Shown: positions 16,180 through 25,191 of the stretch, piece by piece | Numbering within the stretch: the first letter of the stretch is position 1 | Layout: every line of letters starts with the position of its first letter | Position numbers and translations under genes: made by a program | DNA from: JAIXWP01 sp965247015 | GTDB lineage: Bacteria > Bacteroidota > Bacteroidia > Flavobacteriales_D > Sanyastnellaceae | DNA: 64,000 nt | Assembly: GCA_965247015.1 (NCBI GenBank) | Contig: CBDFGG010000004.1 | Coordinates: 496,001 to 560,000 of the forward strand | Direction of reading: 5' to 3' | Notes under the pieces: generated by a model | Seen by the model: only the letters and a program-made list of their open reading frames with translations | Database searches by the model: none | Told to the model about the DNA's origin: nothing

Positions 16180-18141
16180 TTAAACATCAATCTTAGCATA
16201 CTTAGCATTCGCTTCGATGAATGCGCGGCGTGGTGGTACATCATCACCCATAAGCATTGAGAAGATGTGATCACATTCCGCAGCATTCTCAATCGTAACA
16301 CGACGAAGTGTACGCTTATCTGGGTTCAATGTTGTTTCCCAAAGCTGCTCTGCATTCATCTCTCCAAGACCCTTGTATCGTTGAACGTTTACACTGCTCT
16401 CTTGTCCTGCACCTTTCAACTCTTGAATCAAACGGTCGCGTTGCTCTTCGTTCCAAGCATACTCTTGCTTCGAACCTTTCTTCACTAAATAAAGTGGAGG
16501 AGTTGCGATGTAGATATATCCGTGCTCAATCAATTCTTTCATGTGACGGAAGAAGAATGTCAAGATCAAAGTTTCGATGTGCGATCCGTCAACGTCAGCA
16601 TCACACATGATTACAATCTTATGATAACGAAGCTTTGCAATGTTCAATGCCTTGCTATCCTCTTCTGTTCCGATATATACTCCAAGAGCAGTATAGATAT
16701 TCTTGATTTCTTCGTTTTCAAGAATTCTGTGTTGCATTGCTTTTTCAACGTTGAGGATCTTACCACGCAATGGAAGGATCGCTTGGAAATTACGGTCGCG
16801 CCCTTGCTTTGCAGTACCACCCGCAGAGTCACCCTCAACGAGGAACAACTCTGACTTCACTGGATCTTTTTCAGAACAGTCTGCAAGTTTACCAGGAAGA
16901 CCACCTCCTGTTCCTACACCTTTACGCTGAACCATCTCACGTGCCTTTTTAGCAGCAATACGTGCCTGCGCAGCGATGATCACTTTATTTACGATTGCTT
17001 TTGCATCGTTTGGATTTTCTTCCAAATAAGCTTCAAGCATTTCACTTACCACTTGGCTTACTGGAGCAACTGCCTCCTTGTTACCAAGCTTGGTTTTTGT
17101 TTGTCCTTCGAATTGTGGTTCTTGAACTTTAACACTGACCACTGCAGTCAAACCTTCACGGAAGTCATCACCAGAAATCTCGATCTTCAATTTTTCTAGC
17201 ATTCCACTTTTCTCTGCATAGTTTTTCAGTGTAGTCGTAAGACCTCTTCTGAAACCTTGTAAGTGAGTTCCCCCTTCGTGAGTATTGATGTTGTTTACAT
17301 ATGAGTGAATATTCTCATTGAAAGAATCGTTGTAAGTCATCGCTACTTCCACTGGAATTTCGCCATCTGTGCGCTCCATGTAAATGATCTTTTGGATCAT
17401 TGAAGTTCTGTTCTCATCAACATATCTTACGAATTCTTCCAACCCTTTTTCAGAGTAGAAATCTTCATGCATTGGTTGACCGTTCTCGTCAAGGGTACGC
17501 ATGTCAGTTAATGACAATTTGATTCCTTTATTCAAGAAAGATAATTCTCTCAAACGGCTTGCGAGTGTTTCGCGATTATATTCCGTCACATCGAAAATAG
17601 AAGCATCTGGTTGGAACGTAACGATAGTTCCGCGTTTGTCAGTAGTGCCGATTTCCTTTACCGGATAAAGTGGCTTTCCGATAGAATATTCTTGAACATA
17701 GATTTTACCATCTCGGTAAACTTCTGCTTTGAGAAGCGTTGAAAGTGCGTTTACGCAAGAAACACCCACACCGTGAAGACCACCAGATACTTTGTAAGAT
17801 CCTTTATCGAACTTACCACCGGCACCAATCTTCGTCATTACCACTTGAAGTGCAGAAACACCTTCTTTCTTGTGCATGTCAACAGGAATACCACGACCAT
17901 TGTCTTCAACGGTAACAGAATTTCCTTCATTGATGGTTACTTTAATTTCGTTGGCGTAGCCTGCGAGCGCCTCATCGATCGAGTTGTCGACTACTTCATA
18001 AACAAGGTGATGAAGACCACGTGTACCAATGTCACCGATGTACATGGCTGGACGCATTCTTACGTGCTCCATCCCTTCAAGACTCTGAATATTATCTGCA
18101 GTATACTTAGCCACTGCTGGGGCCTTCATTTCATCACTCAT
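16180..18141 (-). CDS. gyrB: DNA gyrase subunit B
   Basis: ATPase subunit of gyrase, which introduces negative supercoils. The GHKL ATP site includes Glu49 and Asn53 (YEVVDNSIDEA), DNGRGIP and GLHGVG. The TOPRIM domain shows LVEGDSAGG and DADVDGSHI, and the C-terminus has QRYKGLGEMN. At 653 aa it has the short form common in Bacteroidota, lacking the insert of E. coli GyrB. No dnaN or recF lies next to it. It appears monocistronic: a terminator precedes it and a convergent gene follows. Confidence 0.97.
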   Translation of the reverse strand: MSDEMKAPAVAKYTADNIQSLEGMEHVRMRPAMYIGDIGTRGLHHLVYEVVDNSIDEALAGYANEIKVTINEGNSVTVEDNGRGIPVDMHKKEGVSALQVVMTKIGAGGKFDKGSYKVSGGLHGVGVSCVNALSTLLKAEVYRDGKIYVQEYSIGKPLYPVKEIGTTDKRGTIVTFQPDASIFDVTEYNRETLASRLRELSFLNKGIKLSLTDMRTLDENGQPMHEDFYSEKGLEEFVRYVDENRTSMIQKIIYMERTDGEIPVEVAMTYNDSFNENIHSYVNNINTHEGGTHLQGFRRGLTTTLKNYAEKSGMLEKLKIEISGDDFREGLTAVVSVKVQEPQFEGQTKTKLGNKEAVAPVSQVVSEMLEAYLEENPNDAKAIVNKVIIAAQARIAAKKAREMVQRKGVGTGGGLPGKLADCSEKDPVKSELFLVEGDSAGGTAKQGRDRNFQAILPLRGKILNVEKAMQHRILENEEIKNIYTALGVYIGTEEDSKALNIAKLRYHKIVIMCDADVDGSHIETLILTFFFRHMKELIEHGYIYIATPPLYLVKKGSKQEYAWNEEQRDRLIQELKGAGQESSVNVQRYKGLGEMNAEQLWETTLNPDKRTLRRVTIENAAECDHIFSMLMGDDVPPRRAFIEANAKYAKIDV

Positions 18142-18194
18142 AATGGAGTTTGAATATCAATTGAGGTTAATAACTATATCCTTGTGTAGGGCCA

Positions 18195-18224
18195 TAAAAA
18201 AAGGCTGTTAAAACAGCCTTTTTT
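18195..18224 (-). terminator. Terminator after the TPR/barrel operon
   Basis: AAAAAGGCTGTT / AACAGCCTTTTT with a two-base centre and T-runs on both sides. It sits about 90 bases past the stop codon of the barrel gene on the minus strand and upstream of gyrB. Confidence 0.85.
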
Positions 18225-18314
18225 ACAGGCACACAAAAATAAGGAAATGCCCGTCAATATTGATATTTCAGCTCCTAAAAGAGCTAAACGATTGTTAACA
18301 ATTCATCAACAAAT

Positions 18315-20093
18315 TTAGAAGGCGTAGGTAACGCCCATAATGCCCAAAAATTGTTGGTTATTATAAGCACTCCAACGCTGATATTTCAATGCAAAAGCAT
18401 TGTTCATCTGAACCCAAGCAGAAAGGCGCTTATTGTAGCGATATTCCACCATAATATTCGCGTCGGTATAGCCATCTAGCTTGAAATGATAAGAACCATC
18501 CGGCTCGCGCTCAACGTCTTGTACAGGAACAAGCGACTTGGCCCAACGTGAACCCACATAGAATAGATCCATGCTTACCGTAAACTTATCTCTCAACTTG
18601 TATTGACCTGAGGCCGTAAACTTCAACGACGGTTGGTGCCAAGCATGAACCTCATTGCCCTCGGTGTACTGATAGTAATCCCCTCGAATGTTTGCCTTCC
18701 ACTTTTCTCCGCTGTAGAGAGCTAATTCTCCATGGAAGTTAAGCGCCTTCAAATTATCATAGATAATTGTGAATTTATTACCCACCGAACGATAAAAAGT
18801 GGTAACAGTATCGCTGAAGTTCAAACTGTCGTTCACGAAATAAGCGAAGTTCTCCCAAGAATTATAATTCACTCCTGCATTAAAAGAAACGGTCTTCGAA
18901 ATAGCTCCGCCAATACCGCCATAACCTTCTAACTTGTTATTTCTGTTTCTTAGATCAGGGAACGTCTGAATGAATGGGTTTTCTCTGTACAATCCTAAAT
19001 ACGTGGTAGGCTCAACGCTGCCTCGAACACCAGCATAAGGGACGATCAAACCATCGAGCAAATTATAACTCACTTCCGCCAATGGATAAAAGTGACCAGG
19101 ATTATCTCCTCTTGCTTCAATGTAAAGCCCCATACCCACTTTCGCTCTCAAGTCTCTCCAAATGGTTTGCGCCATCGGAATCATGCGAATTACTGCATTG
19201 TCATATTTCCTGTCACGAATTCCATCTTCATCTAAAATTGGGAAACCAAAACGACCAATGTCTGGACCAGTATAGCCGAAGCTATTGTAGTTCATTCCGA
19301 TTTCACCACTGAACAGTTCTGTATTTACCAGTTTGCTTGCGAATGCTACCCAATCAACATTAGTTTCTCTACCCTTATACAAGTCAGTGGTATTGCGAAT
19401 AGCAAGATCAAAACGATAATTTAAATCAGCAGAGTCGCGATCAAACGTCTTGTAGCTGGCGTGTCCACCGAATGTGTTCAAGCGCTGACGAAGACTATCC
19501 ATTACAACATCTGAACTAGTGAAGCGCTTGTTGTCAAAGCCATACCAGTGGCTCACATTTCTTTCCCAATCAAGACCACCTTCGAGGATGGTTTTTTTCA
19601 AAAACTTTTTACCCCATAATTCAATCTTGTTATCACTATAACGATCTGGGATGGTGTCCCCATCATTTAAGCTCAATCCTGAGCTTCTCAATAGATGATA
19701 ATGCACGCCGTAGGTTCCTTTTTTAGAACGTCCGTCGGTAAAATAGAAATCAGCAGGCACTGTACCATATGTGCCGTATCCCGCGCGAGCGTATCCTCTA
19801 TAGAGTTTCGCTAGCTTTTCTTCTACATTTATTTTTGCAGGTAAAATGGGCTTAGGCTCAATCAGCACTGTTTTTCTTGTCGGTAACGTGCTATAGCGAA
19901 TGGTCACCATTTCTACCATCTGCTCCTTGATCACGGGGTTTGTTGTAAGCTTATTCGCATCACGAAGGAATAATTTGCGCTCACCTTCAAACTCCGACTC
20001 CATGTTGATGATGCTATCACGTTGCGCCATCACATTTAATCCCATCGCACCAGCGATGATGATTAATAAAATATGTTTGAATCTCATGGTCAT
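18315..20093 (-). CDS. Outer-membrane beta-barrel protein partnered with a TPR protein
   Basis: Predicted outer-membrane barrel. The ATG at 20093 (reading MTMRFKHILLIIIAGAMGLN) gives a signal peptide ending in MAQ; the ATG at 20087 would serve equally. An in-frame ATG farther upstream at 20132 is unlikely because it lies inside the preceding gene. After about 90 residues the chain becomes a long series of alternating strands rich in Gly, Tyr and Trp (for example RGYARAGYGTYGTVPADFYF) and ends in a terminal Phe (VTYAF). It resembles TonB-dependent-receptor-like barrels without a visible plug domain. It starts seven bases after the TPR gene, so the two form one operon. Cargo or function unknown. 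Confidence 0.78.
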   Translation of the reverse strand: MTMRFKHILLIIIAGAMGLNVMAQRDSIINMESEFEGERKLFLRDANKLTTNPVIKEQMVEMVTIRYSTLPTRKTVLIEPKPILPAKINVEEKLAKLYRGYARAGYGTYGTVPADFYFTDGRSKKGTYGVHYHLLRSSGLSLNDGDTIPDRYSDNKIELWGKKFLKKTILEGGLDWERNVSHWYGFDNKRFTSSDVVMDSLRQRLNTFGGHASYKTFDRDSADLNYRFDLAIRNTTDLYKGRETNVDWVAFASKLVNTELFSGEIGMNYNSFGYTGPDIGRFGFPILDEDGIRDRKYDNAVIRMIPMAQTIWRDLRAKVGMGLYIEARGDNPGHFYPLAEVSYNLLDGLIVPYAGVRGSVEPTTYLGLYRENPFIQTFPDLRNRNNKLEGYGGIGGAISKTVSFNAGVNYNSWENFAYFVNDSLNFSDTVTTFYRSVGNKFTIIYDNLKALNFHGELALYSGEKWKANIRGDYYQYTEGNEVHAWHQPSLKFTASGQYKLRDKFTVSMDLFYVGSRWAKSLVPVQDVEREPDGSYHFKLDGYTDANIMVEYRYNKRLSAWVQMNNAFALKYQRWSAYNNQQFLGIMGVTYAF

Positions 20094-20100
20094 TTCAGGA

Positions 20101-23100
20101 TTAGTCGTTAGAGTTATCTGGAACCAAATCAATTTCTAAATCACTTCCGCTGCCTGGGGCCGGAGTTGGATTCTCTAACCTTTCTATCGCTGCCAACTTC
20201 GCATTGGCCTCATCAATCACCCATTGCTCTGTTACCTTCTGAAGTATGGCATTCAATGTTGCTTTTGCCTGGAATAAATCATCCATTCCAACATACACAT
20301 CAGACAAGAGTAAGAATGCTTTGTACTTCCATTCGTTGAATGCAGAGTACTTTTCAATGTGCTGGAAAATTTCTGTTTCCGCCTTCTTAAATTCTCCTGC
20401 TCTATAGTACATGAAAGCTATGTGATACTTTGCCTCAGCTGCATTTACACCACCCTTCTTTATTACTTCTTTAAAATCAGAGGTAGCGCCTGCATCGTCT
20501 CCATCGTCCATCTTAATTCTACCTCTCCACAAATGCGCCGTGAATCGAATATCATCAGGAGTGCTGCTATTGCTCAAGACTTTATCAGCATAGGATTTCG
20601 CGCTTACTTTTTCTCCTAAGAAGTAATAGCAACGCATCAATCCGATTTGCGCTTCGAGCACATTCAATTTTATGACTGCTACATTTTCTAATTCCGAATA
20701 GTGATCCGCAGCAACTTGGTAGTTCTTGCGATTGTAATTAATAGAAGCTGCTACCACTAAACTCTGCTCTGTGTAATCACTTAATGGTTTTGACAAAACA
20801 AAATTGTAAGCATTCAAAGCGGCATCTTCATTACCCTTTTCCATGTAACAGTTTGCCAAAAGATAATTCGCCTCTACTCCAAAGTAGGCCGGTTGGAATT
20901 GCTGTAAGTAGTTTGATAATTTCTCAATGGCCTTATCACAATCTCCTTCGTAGGCTGCATCAGAAGCTTTTGCATAAACATCCGACTCGATATCTTCATC
21001 ATTGATATTGATAATCTTCAAGCTTCGGATTTGCTGTTGAAACTCTGGATCTTCGATGAGGGTGCTCTTAACAGTTGTGACTACGTCTGCTAGGATAGGA
21101 TCATTTGGATACTTGGTGTACAACTCATTCCAAGTCTGCTTCACTTTAGCAACGTTGCCTTGCTTCACATATACCAAGCACATATCAGCAAGTGCTTTTT
21201 TCATGTAAGCCGAGGTGGCGTGATTTGAAATGATATCGTTGTAATAATTTTTTGCTTCTTCTAATCGATCTTGAAGGAGATAAGTCTTCGCCAATTCATA
21301 CTTCGCATCGATTTTGAATTTTGAATCAGGAATTTCAGAAAGCATGCTCTTTAATACCCACGCCTTCTTATCAGGTTGTCCATCGAATCCATAGCACATC
21401 CCTTTTTGGAACATTGCATAGTCTTTATTTCCTTGACTATTGTCTGCAACTTTATCGTAATACTGAATGGCTTGTCCAAAGCTTTTATTTACATAAAAAC
21501 AATCTCCGATTCGCAGATTCGCATCGTTTACTTTGCGAGGCTCCTTTGTACCTGCTCCGTCTGCATATTTTCTAAAGCCTGTATTTGCATTGGCATAAAG
21601 ACCACGCATGGTCTCAATGTTATTCTCGTCATTCGCTAATTTGAAATAACAATATCCCAAACCATAATTTGCCAACCCATAGTACTCACTATTGATCGAA
21701 CCTTGATCCGTCAAAAATGCATTGTATCGGGTGATCGCTTTGTTGTAATCCTTTTGACGATAAGAAATCTCCGCCTTCCAAAACTTCGACTCTGAGGTGA
21801 GCAAAGGATTGACTGGATATACATTTACTTTATCAAAAAATGTCTCTGATTTCGCGAGGTCCTCTGCTTGCAAAAGCTCCACTCCGCGATTGTAAGCAAC
21901 GATTTGATAAGCTTCTTTAATTCTAGAATCTTTGTTTTGAATCTTATCAAGCGATGCTAAGGCTTTTTCATAGTTTCTTGTCTTCATATATACATTCAAC
22001 AAGAATTCATAAGCCTCATCTCGGCGAGGGCTATTAGGATATTTATTCAAATAATCTTCGAATGCCGTGATGGCCTCGTGGAATGGATTATATGATAATT
22101 CAAATGCTAACTTAGAATAATTGAACAATGCATCTTCTTGAATCTCTCGGTTGAAGTCCATAGCTGCTGCCTCACCGAAAGCATTTCTTGCATATTCCTT
22201 TTTCTCCTGCTTCAAATAACAATCGGCAAGATTATAAGTCGCTAATTGGTAGAGCTCATCATTCTCTCCTCCGCAACTGCCATAAGCTGCAATAGCCTTG
22301 TCATAATTTCCCACACGGTAGTAAGTGTATCCTAATTGATAATAATCTTCTCTGGTGATTTCACTTTTTTGAACGCCTTCATGAAACTGCTCCAAATAAG
22401 GCAGGGCGTCTGCATATTTTTCCTTTACATAAAAAGCGTCTCCAATCAATCGCGCGATCTCAGGCACACGCTTCGTTGTATTTGTTTTTGCCGAATCAAG
22501 CACCGCTGGAGCATATGCTAACAATGCGTCGTAATTCTTTTGCTTGTAATAAATCTGAGTGATATAGTATGGAACAATTGGACTAAAGCTTGGGTCTTTT
22601 TCCAACTGCTTAAATCCATCTAATGCGGTTTGCAAATCATTTTGAGAATATGCGATGTGAGAATAGTAATACACCGCAGCATTCTTGTATTGTGAGTCTA
22701 CTCCTTTTACTTCAAAGAAATCTTGTCTAGCATTTGCAAAATCATCCGTTTCGAAATAGCTATGACCACGCTTGTAGTAAAAAGCGATTTTTTGATCATT
22801 GGTCAATTCGTTTACATCAACTTCCTTGAACCATTCCAGCGCTTTTTTATAAGATTTATTCTTGTAATTGAATGTCGCCAATTCAAAATAAGCATGCTGT
22901 CTCCATGGTGAATCGGGATGTTCTCGAACGAATTTTTCCAGCGCATATTCAGCATCAGGATGCAGAAGATACAGGGCACATATTCCACTGTAATACTCAG
23001 CATTGATACGCAGAGCATTTTGAGGATCTTTCTCGAGCGCGATGAATTCGTTGAACTTCGACTGAGCAGCCGAATATTTTTCATGATCGTACAATCCCAA

Positions 23101-23211
23101 AGCGTCTTTGTAGACCCCTGATTTATCGTACAAAGCAATCGGCTCCTGAGCCACTGCCAAGCTCGGCAGAAGGATCAAGCATCCTAAAAGAATCTTTATG
23201 AGTGTTTTCAT
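20101..23211 (-). CDS. Large secreted tetratricopeptide-repeat protein
   Basis: A 1036-aa exported protein: signal peptide (1-21, ending AVA-Q), then more than twenty TPR-like helical repeats along nearly the whole chain, seen as recurring patterns such as ALYLL, YELATFNYKNKSYKKALEWF and YYSHIAYSQNDLQTALDGF with about 34-37-residue spacing. The C-terminus is acidic and low-complexity (APGSGSDLEIDLVPDNSND). TPR solenoids bind other proteins; here the likely partner is the barrel encoded immediately downstream. No lipobox is present, so it should be periplasmic. The 95-base gap upstream holds no recognisable -7 box, only a near-match at 23237-23244. Confidence 0.85.
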   Translation of the reverse strand: MKTLIKILLGCLILLPSLAVAQEPIALYDKSGVYKDALGLYDHEKYSAAQSKFNEFIALEKDPQNALRINAEYYSGICALYLLHPDAEYALEKFVREHPDSPWRQHAYFELATFNYKNKSYKKALEWFKEVDVNELTNDQKIAFYYKRGHSYFETDDFANARQDFFEVKGVDSQYKNAAVYYYSHIAYSQNDLQTALDGFKQLEKDPSFSPIVPYYITQIYYKQKNYDALLAYAPAVLDSAKTNTTKRVPEIARLIGDAFYVKEKYADALPYLEQFHEGVQKSEITREDYYQLGYTYYRVGNYDKAIAAYGSCGGENDELYQLATYNLADCYLKQEKKEYARNAFGEAAAMDFNREIQEDALFNYSKLAFELSYNPFHEAITAFEDYLNKYPNSPRRDEAYEFLLNVYMKTRNYEKALASLDKIQNKDSRIKEAYQIVAYNRGVELLQAEDLAKSETFFDKVNVYPVNPLLTSESKFWKAEISYRQKDYNKAITRYNAFLTDQGSINSEYYGLANYGLGYCYFKLANDENNIETMRGLYANANTGFRKYADGAGTKEPRKVNDANLRIGDCFYVNKSFGQAIQYYDKVADNSQGNKDYAMFQKGMCYGFDGQPDKKAWVLKSMLSEIPDSKFKIDAKYELAKTYLLQDRLEEAKNYYNDIISNHATSAYMKKALADMCLVYVKQGNVAKVKQTWNELYTKYPNDPILADVVTTVKSTLIEDPEFQQQIRSLKIININDEDIESDVYAKASDAAYEGDCDKAIEKLSNYLQQFQPAYFGVEANYLLANCYMEKGNEDAALNAYNFVLSKPLSDYTEQSLVVAASINYNRKNYQVAADHYSELENVAVIKLNVLEAQIGLMRCYYFLGEKVSAKSYADKVLSNSSTPDDIRFTAHLWRGRIKMDDGDDAGATSDFKEVIKKGGVNAAEAKYHIAFMYYRAGEFKKAETEIFQHIEKYSAFNEWKYKAFLLLSDVYVGMDDLFQAKATLNAILQKVTEQWVIDEANAKLAAIERLENPTPAPGSGSDLEIDLVPDNSND

Positions 23212-23306
23212 AATTGGTCAGACTTTACCACGAACAAAGTAAAATCGAGCCAATTATTGCAAATCGAATTATTTAGAAACTTGCAAACGATGGTTTGTTT
23301 ATGGAA

Positions 23307-23933
23307 TCAGATAAGATTCTCAACCTCTTCCACACCTTTTCCGCGGCGGATGATAGAAATCCCTCCGTCGGTGCAGTCTACAATGGTAGAAGGTTCAAAG
23401 CCTCCAGGGCCACCATCGATGACGATGTCCACCAGTTTGTCCCATTTCTCTGCAATCATATCGGGATCGGTGGTATATTCTAGTAACTCATCATCATCGT
23501 GAATAGAGGTTGAAATGATGGGCTCTCCAAGCATTTTCACTAATTCACGTATGATTTTATTGTCTGGAACGCGAATACCAATGGTCTTTCTGTTGCTTTC
23601 GAAAATCCGCGGAATGTTGCGATTGCCCTCCAATACGAAAGTGTACGGACCGGGCAGTAGTGTTTTCATCAATTTGAAAACGGGATTGGATACGGGCTGA
23701 CTATAGTCGGTCATGTGAGAGAGATCTGAGCAAACAATTGAAAATTTTGCCTTTTCAACTTTTACTCCCTTCAATTTTGCCACGCGCTCAATTCCCTTTG
23801 TCGAAGAGAGTGAACAGCCCATGGTATAAACCGTATCCGTAGGATATATAACTACTCCACCATGCTTCAAGACTTCAACAATCTGAGCAAGTTTTTTGAG
23901 ATCAATGTTATCTGGAAATAGTTCTATTATCAT
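23307..23933 (-). CDS. yciO: YciO-type Sua5/YrdC-family protein
   Basis: RNA/nucleotide-binding YrdC-fold protein of 208 aa when started at the ATG at 23933. An in-frame ATG at 23972 is rejected because the intervening sequence is a terminator hairpin. The fold markers YPTDTVYTMGC (near 30-40), LMKTLLPGPYTFVLEG and KTIGIRVPDN follow the pattern of E. coli YciO more closely than TsaC/Sua5. TsaC-type members make threonylcarbamoyl-AMP for tRNA t6A; the role of YciO is less clear. The gene is 48 bases downstream of fsa but separated by a hairpin whose T-tract ends a few bases before its ATG. Confidence 0.88.
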   Translation of the reverse strand: MIIELFPDNIDLKKLAQIVEVLKHGGVVIYPTDTVYTMGCSLSSTKGIERVAKLKGVKVEKAKFSIVCSDLSHMTDYSQPVSNPVFKLMKTLLPGPYTFVLEGNRNIPRIFESNRKTIGIRVPDNKIIRELVKMLGEPIISTSIHDDDELLEYTTDPDMIAEKWDKLVDIVIDGGPGGFEPSTIVDCTDGGISIIRRGKGVEEVENLI

Positions 23934-23937
23934 GGTA

Positions 23938-23971
23938 AGAAAAATGTCCTCATCGCGGAACGATGAGGACA
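23938..23971 (-). terminator. Terminator after fsa, abutting the yciO start codon
   Basis: On the minus strand TGTCCTCATCG and CGATGAGGACA flank a five-base loop, followed by TTTTTCTT and, after three more bases, the yciO ATG. It lies 10 bases past the fsa stop codon. Read-through would be required for fsa transcripts to reach yciO. Confidence 0.85.
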
Positions 23972-23981
23972 TTCGAATATT

Positions 23982-24650
23982 TTATTTAGAAGCTTCTGCT
24001 GCTTTCTTGTGATCAGCAAGGAATTGTGCTAGTCCGCTATCCGTTAACGGGTGCTTCAACAATGCCATAATTGCACTCAAAGGACCAGTCATAACATCTG
24101 CACCGATCTCAGCACATTTGATGATGTGCATTGGGTGACGCACAGATGCTGCAAGAATTTCTGTATTGTAACCGTAGTTATCATAGATCACACGGATCTG
24201 TTCGATCAACTCTAGTCCATCTACAGAAATATCGTCCAAGCGACCGATGAAAGGAGATACATAGCTTGCACCTGCCTTTGCAGCTAACAATGCCTGACCA
24301 GCTGAAAATACTAAAGTGCAATTAGTGCGAATTCCCTTATCAGAAAAATACTTGATTGCTTTAACGCCATCCTTGATCATTGGAACTTTCACAACAATAT
24401 TTGGGTGCAAAGCAGCCAACTCTTCTCCTTCTTTGATCATGCCTTCGAAGTCGGTAGCAATTACTTCAGCTGAAACATCGCCTTCACCAACAATTGCACA
24501 AATGTCTTTGTAGTGTTGAAGTACACGGTCACGGCCAGAAATGCCTTCCTTTGCCATCAAGCTTGGATTCGTTGTTACACCATCCAAAACACCTAAATCA
24601 TGCGCTTCTTTGATTTGATCAAGATTCGCTGTATCAATAAAAAATTTCAT
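23982..24650 (-). CDS. fsa: Transaldolase / fructose-6-phosphate aldolase family
   Basis: Small transaldolase-family class I aldolase of 222 aa, acting in the pentose phosphate pathway or on dihydroxyacetone/fructose 6-phosphate. The Schiff-base lysine is Lys88 (NIVVKVPM), with DGVTTNPSL (23-31), TNCTLVFS and SPFIGRLDD motifs. The ATG at 24650 (MKFFIDTANL) is the family start; a slightly longer in-frame start at 24668 would overlap the promoter. Family members of this length are annotated either as FsaA-like aldolase or as type 3B transaldolase, and the sequence alone does not decide. Confidence 0.92.
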   Translation of the reverse strand: MKFFIDTANLDQIKEAHDLGVLDGVTTNPSLMAKEGISGRDRVLQHYKDICAIVGEGDVSAEVIATDFEGMIKEGEELAALHPNIVVKVPMIKDGVKAIKYFSDKGIRTNCTLVFSAGQALLAAKAGASYVSPFIGRLDDISVDGLELIEQIRVIYDNYGYNTEILAASVRHPMHIIKCAEIGADVMTGPLSAIMALLKHPLTDSGLAQFLADHKKAAEASK

Positions 24651-24667
24651 GGGATCTAATTTGCCCA

Positions 24668-24698
24668 CAAAGGTACCCTCTCAAGAAGGCCCATGCAA
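24668..24698 (-). promoter_or_regulatory. Promoter of fsa: -33 TTG and -7 TACCTTTG
   Basis: On the minus strand TTG at 24698-24696 is followed after 20 bases by TACCTTTG at 24675-24668. This is close to the Bacteroidota sigma-A consensus TTTG-N19-TAnnTTTG and the best complete promoter in the window. The start codon lies 17 bases further on. Confidence 0.65.
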
Positions 24699-24789
24699 GC
24701 GAGAAAGACCTGTCTTGTTCACATTTAACCACCAAAACATTTAGAATAAATTGGAATAAAATATTCGGTATTCCAAGCTTTTACCCTCC

Positions 24790-24797
24790 TACATTTG
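24790..24797 (+). promoter_or_regulatory. Candidate -7 box just before the holin-like gene (TACATTTG)
   Basis: TACATTTG ends four bases before the ATG at 24802. If used, transcription would begin at or next to the start codon, giving a leaderless mRNA. Confidence 0.5.
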
Positions 24798-24801
24798 CTC
24801 T

Positions 24802-25191
24802 ATGAATCCAAAACTTCAAAGCTCGATTTTTCAGATGATGGTCACCGCTCTCGCCCTGATCGTGGGAGATTGGTGGATAGACGGTGTTTCATTTAGTGCT
24901 CCTTGGATCGCAATTCTGACGGCCATTATTTTAGCATTGCTCAACGCTTTCTTGAAACCACTTTTAGTACTGCTGACAATTCCAGCAACCATTCTCACTT
25001 TTGGAATTTTTCTCCTCGTGATTAATGCTGTCATTATTCTTATTGCAAAAGAAATCATCCCCAACAATCATTTTGTGGTGAACGGCTTTTGGCCAGCCTT
25101 CTGGCTTGCGCTCATCATTTCTATTGCAAACTCGTTGTTCGGCGCAAGAGTAAAAGTGGTTCGAAACAACGATATCGATCAGGAGTTTTAA
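24802..25191 (+). CDS. Small four-segment membrane protein of the phage-holin-4-2 / YvlD type
   Basis: A 129-aa integral membrane protein with four hydrophobic segments (about 10-26, 33-50, 54-80, 92-112). The conserved AIILALLNAFLKPLLVLLTIP and LTFGIFLLVINAVIILIAKEI blocks identify the family. Although named for phage holins, these proteins are widespread in ordinary chromosomes and nothing phage-like surrounds this one. Function unknown. Its stop codon overlaps that of the convergent lipoprotein gene by the four bases TTAA. Confidence 0.85.
   Translation: MNPKLQSSIFQMMVTALALIVGDWWIDGVSFSAPWIAILTAIILALLNAFLKPLLVLLTIPATILTFGIFLLVINAVIILIAKEIIPNNHFVVNGFWPAFWLALIISIANSLFGARVKVVRNNDIDQEF

Noticed and set aside
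18315..20132. Start of the barrel gene at the ATG at 20132
   Set aside because: That ATG lies inside the upstream TPR gene and adds residues before the signal peptide; the ATGs at 20093 or 20087 give a normal export signal.
24802..25191. Phage holin, hence a prophage remnant
   Set aside because: The family name is historical; members are common in bacterial chromosomes and no phage gene, integrase or attachment site is nearby.
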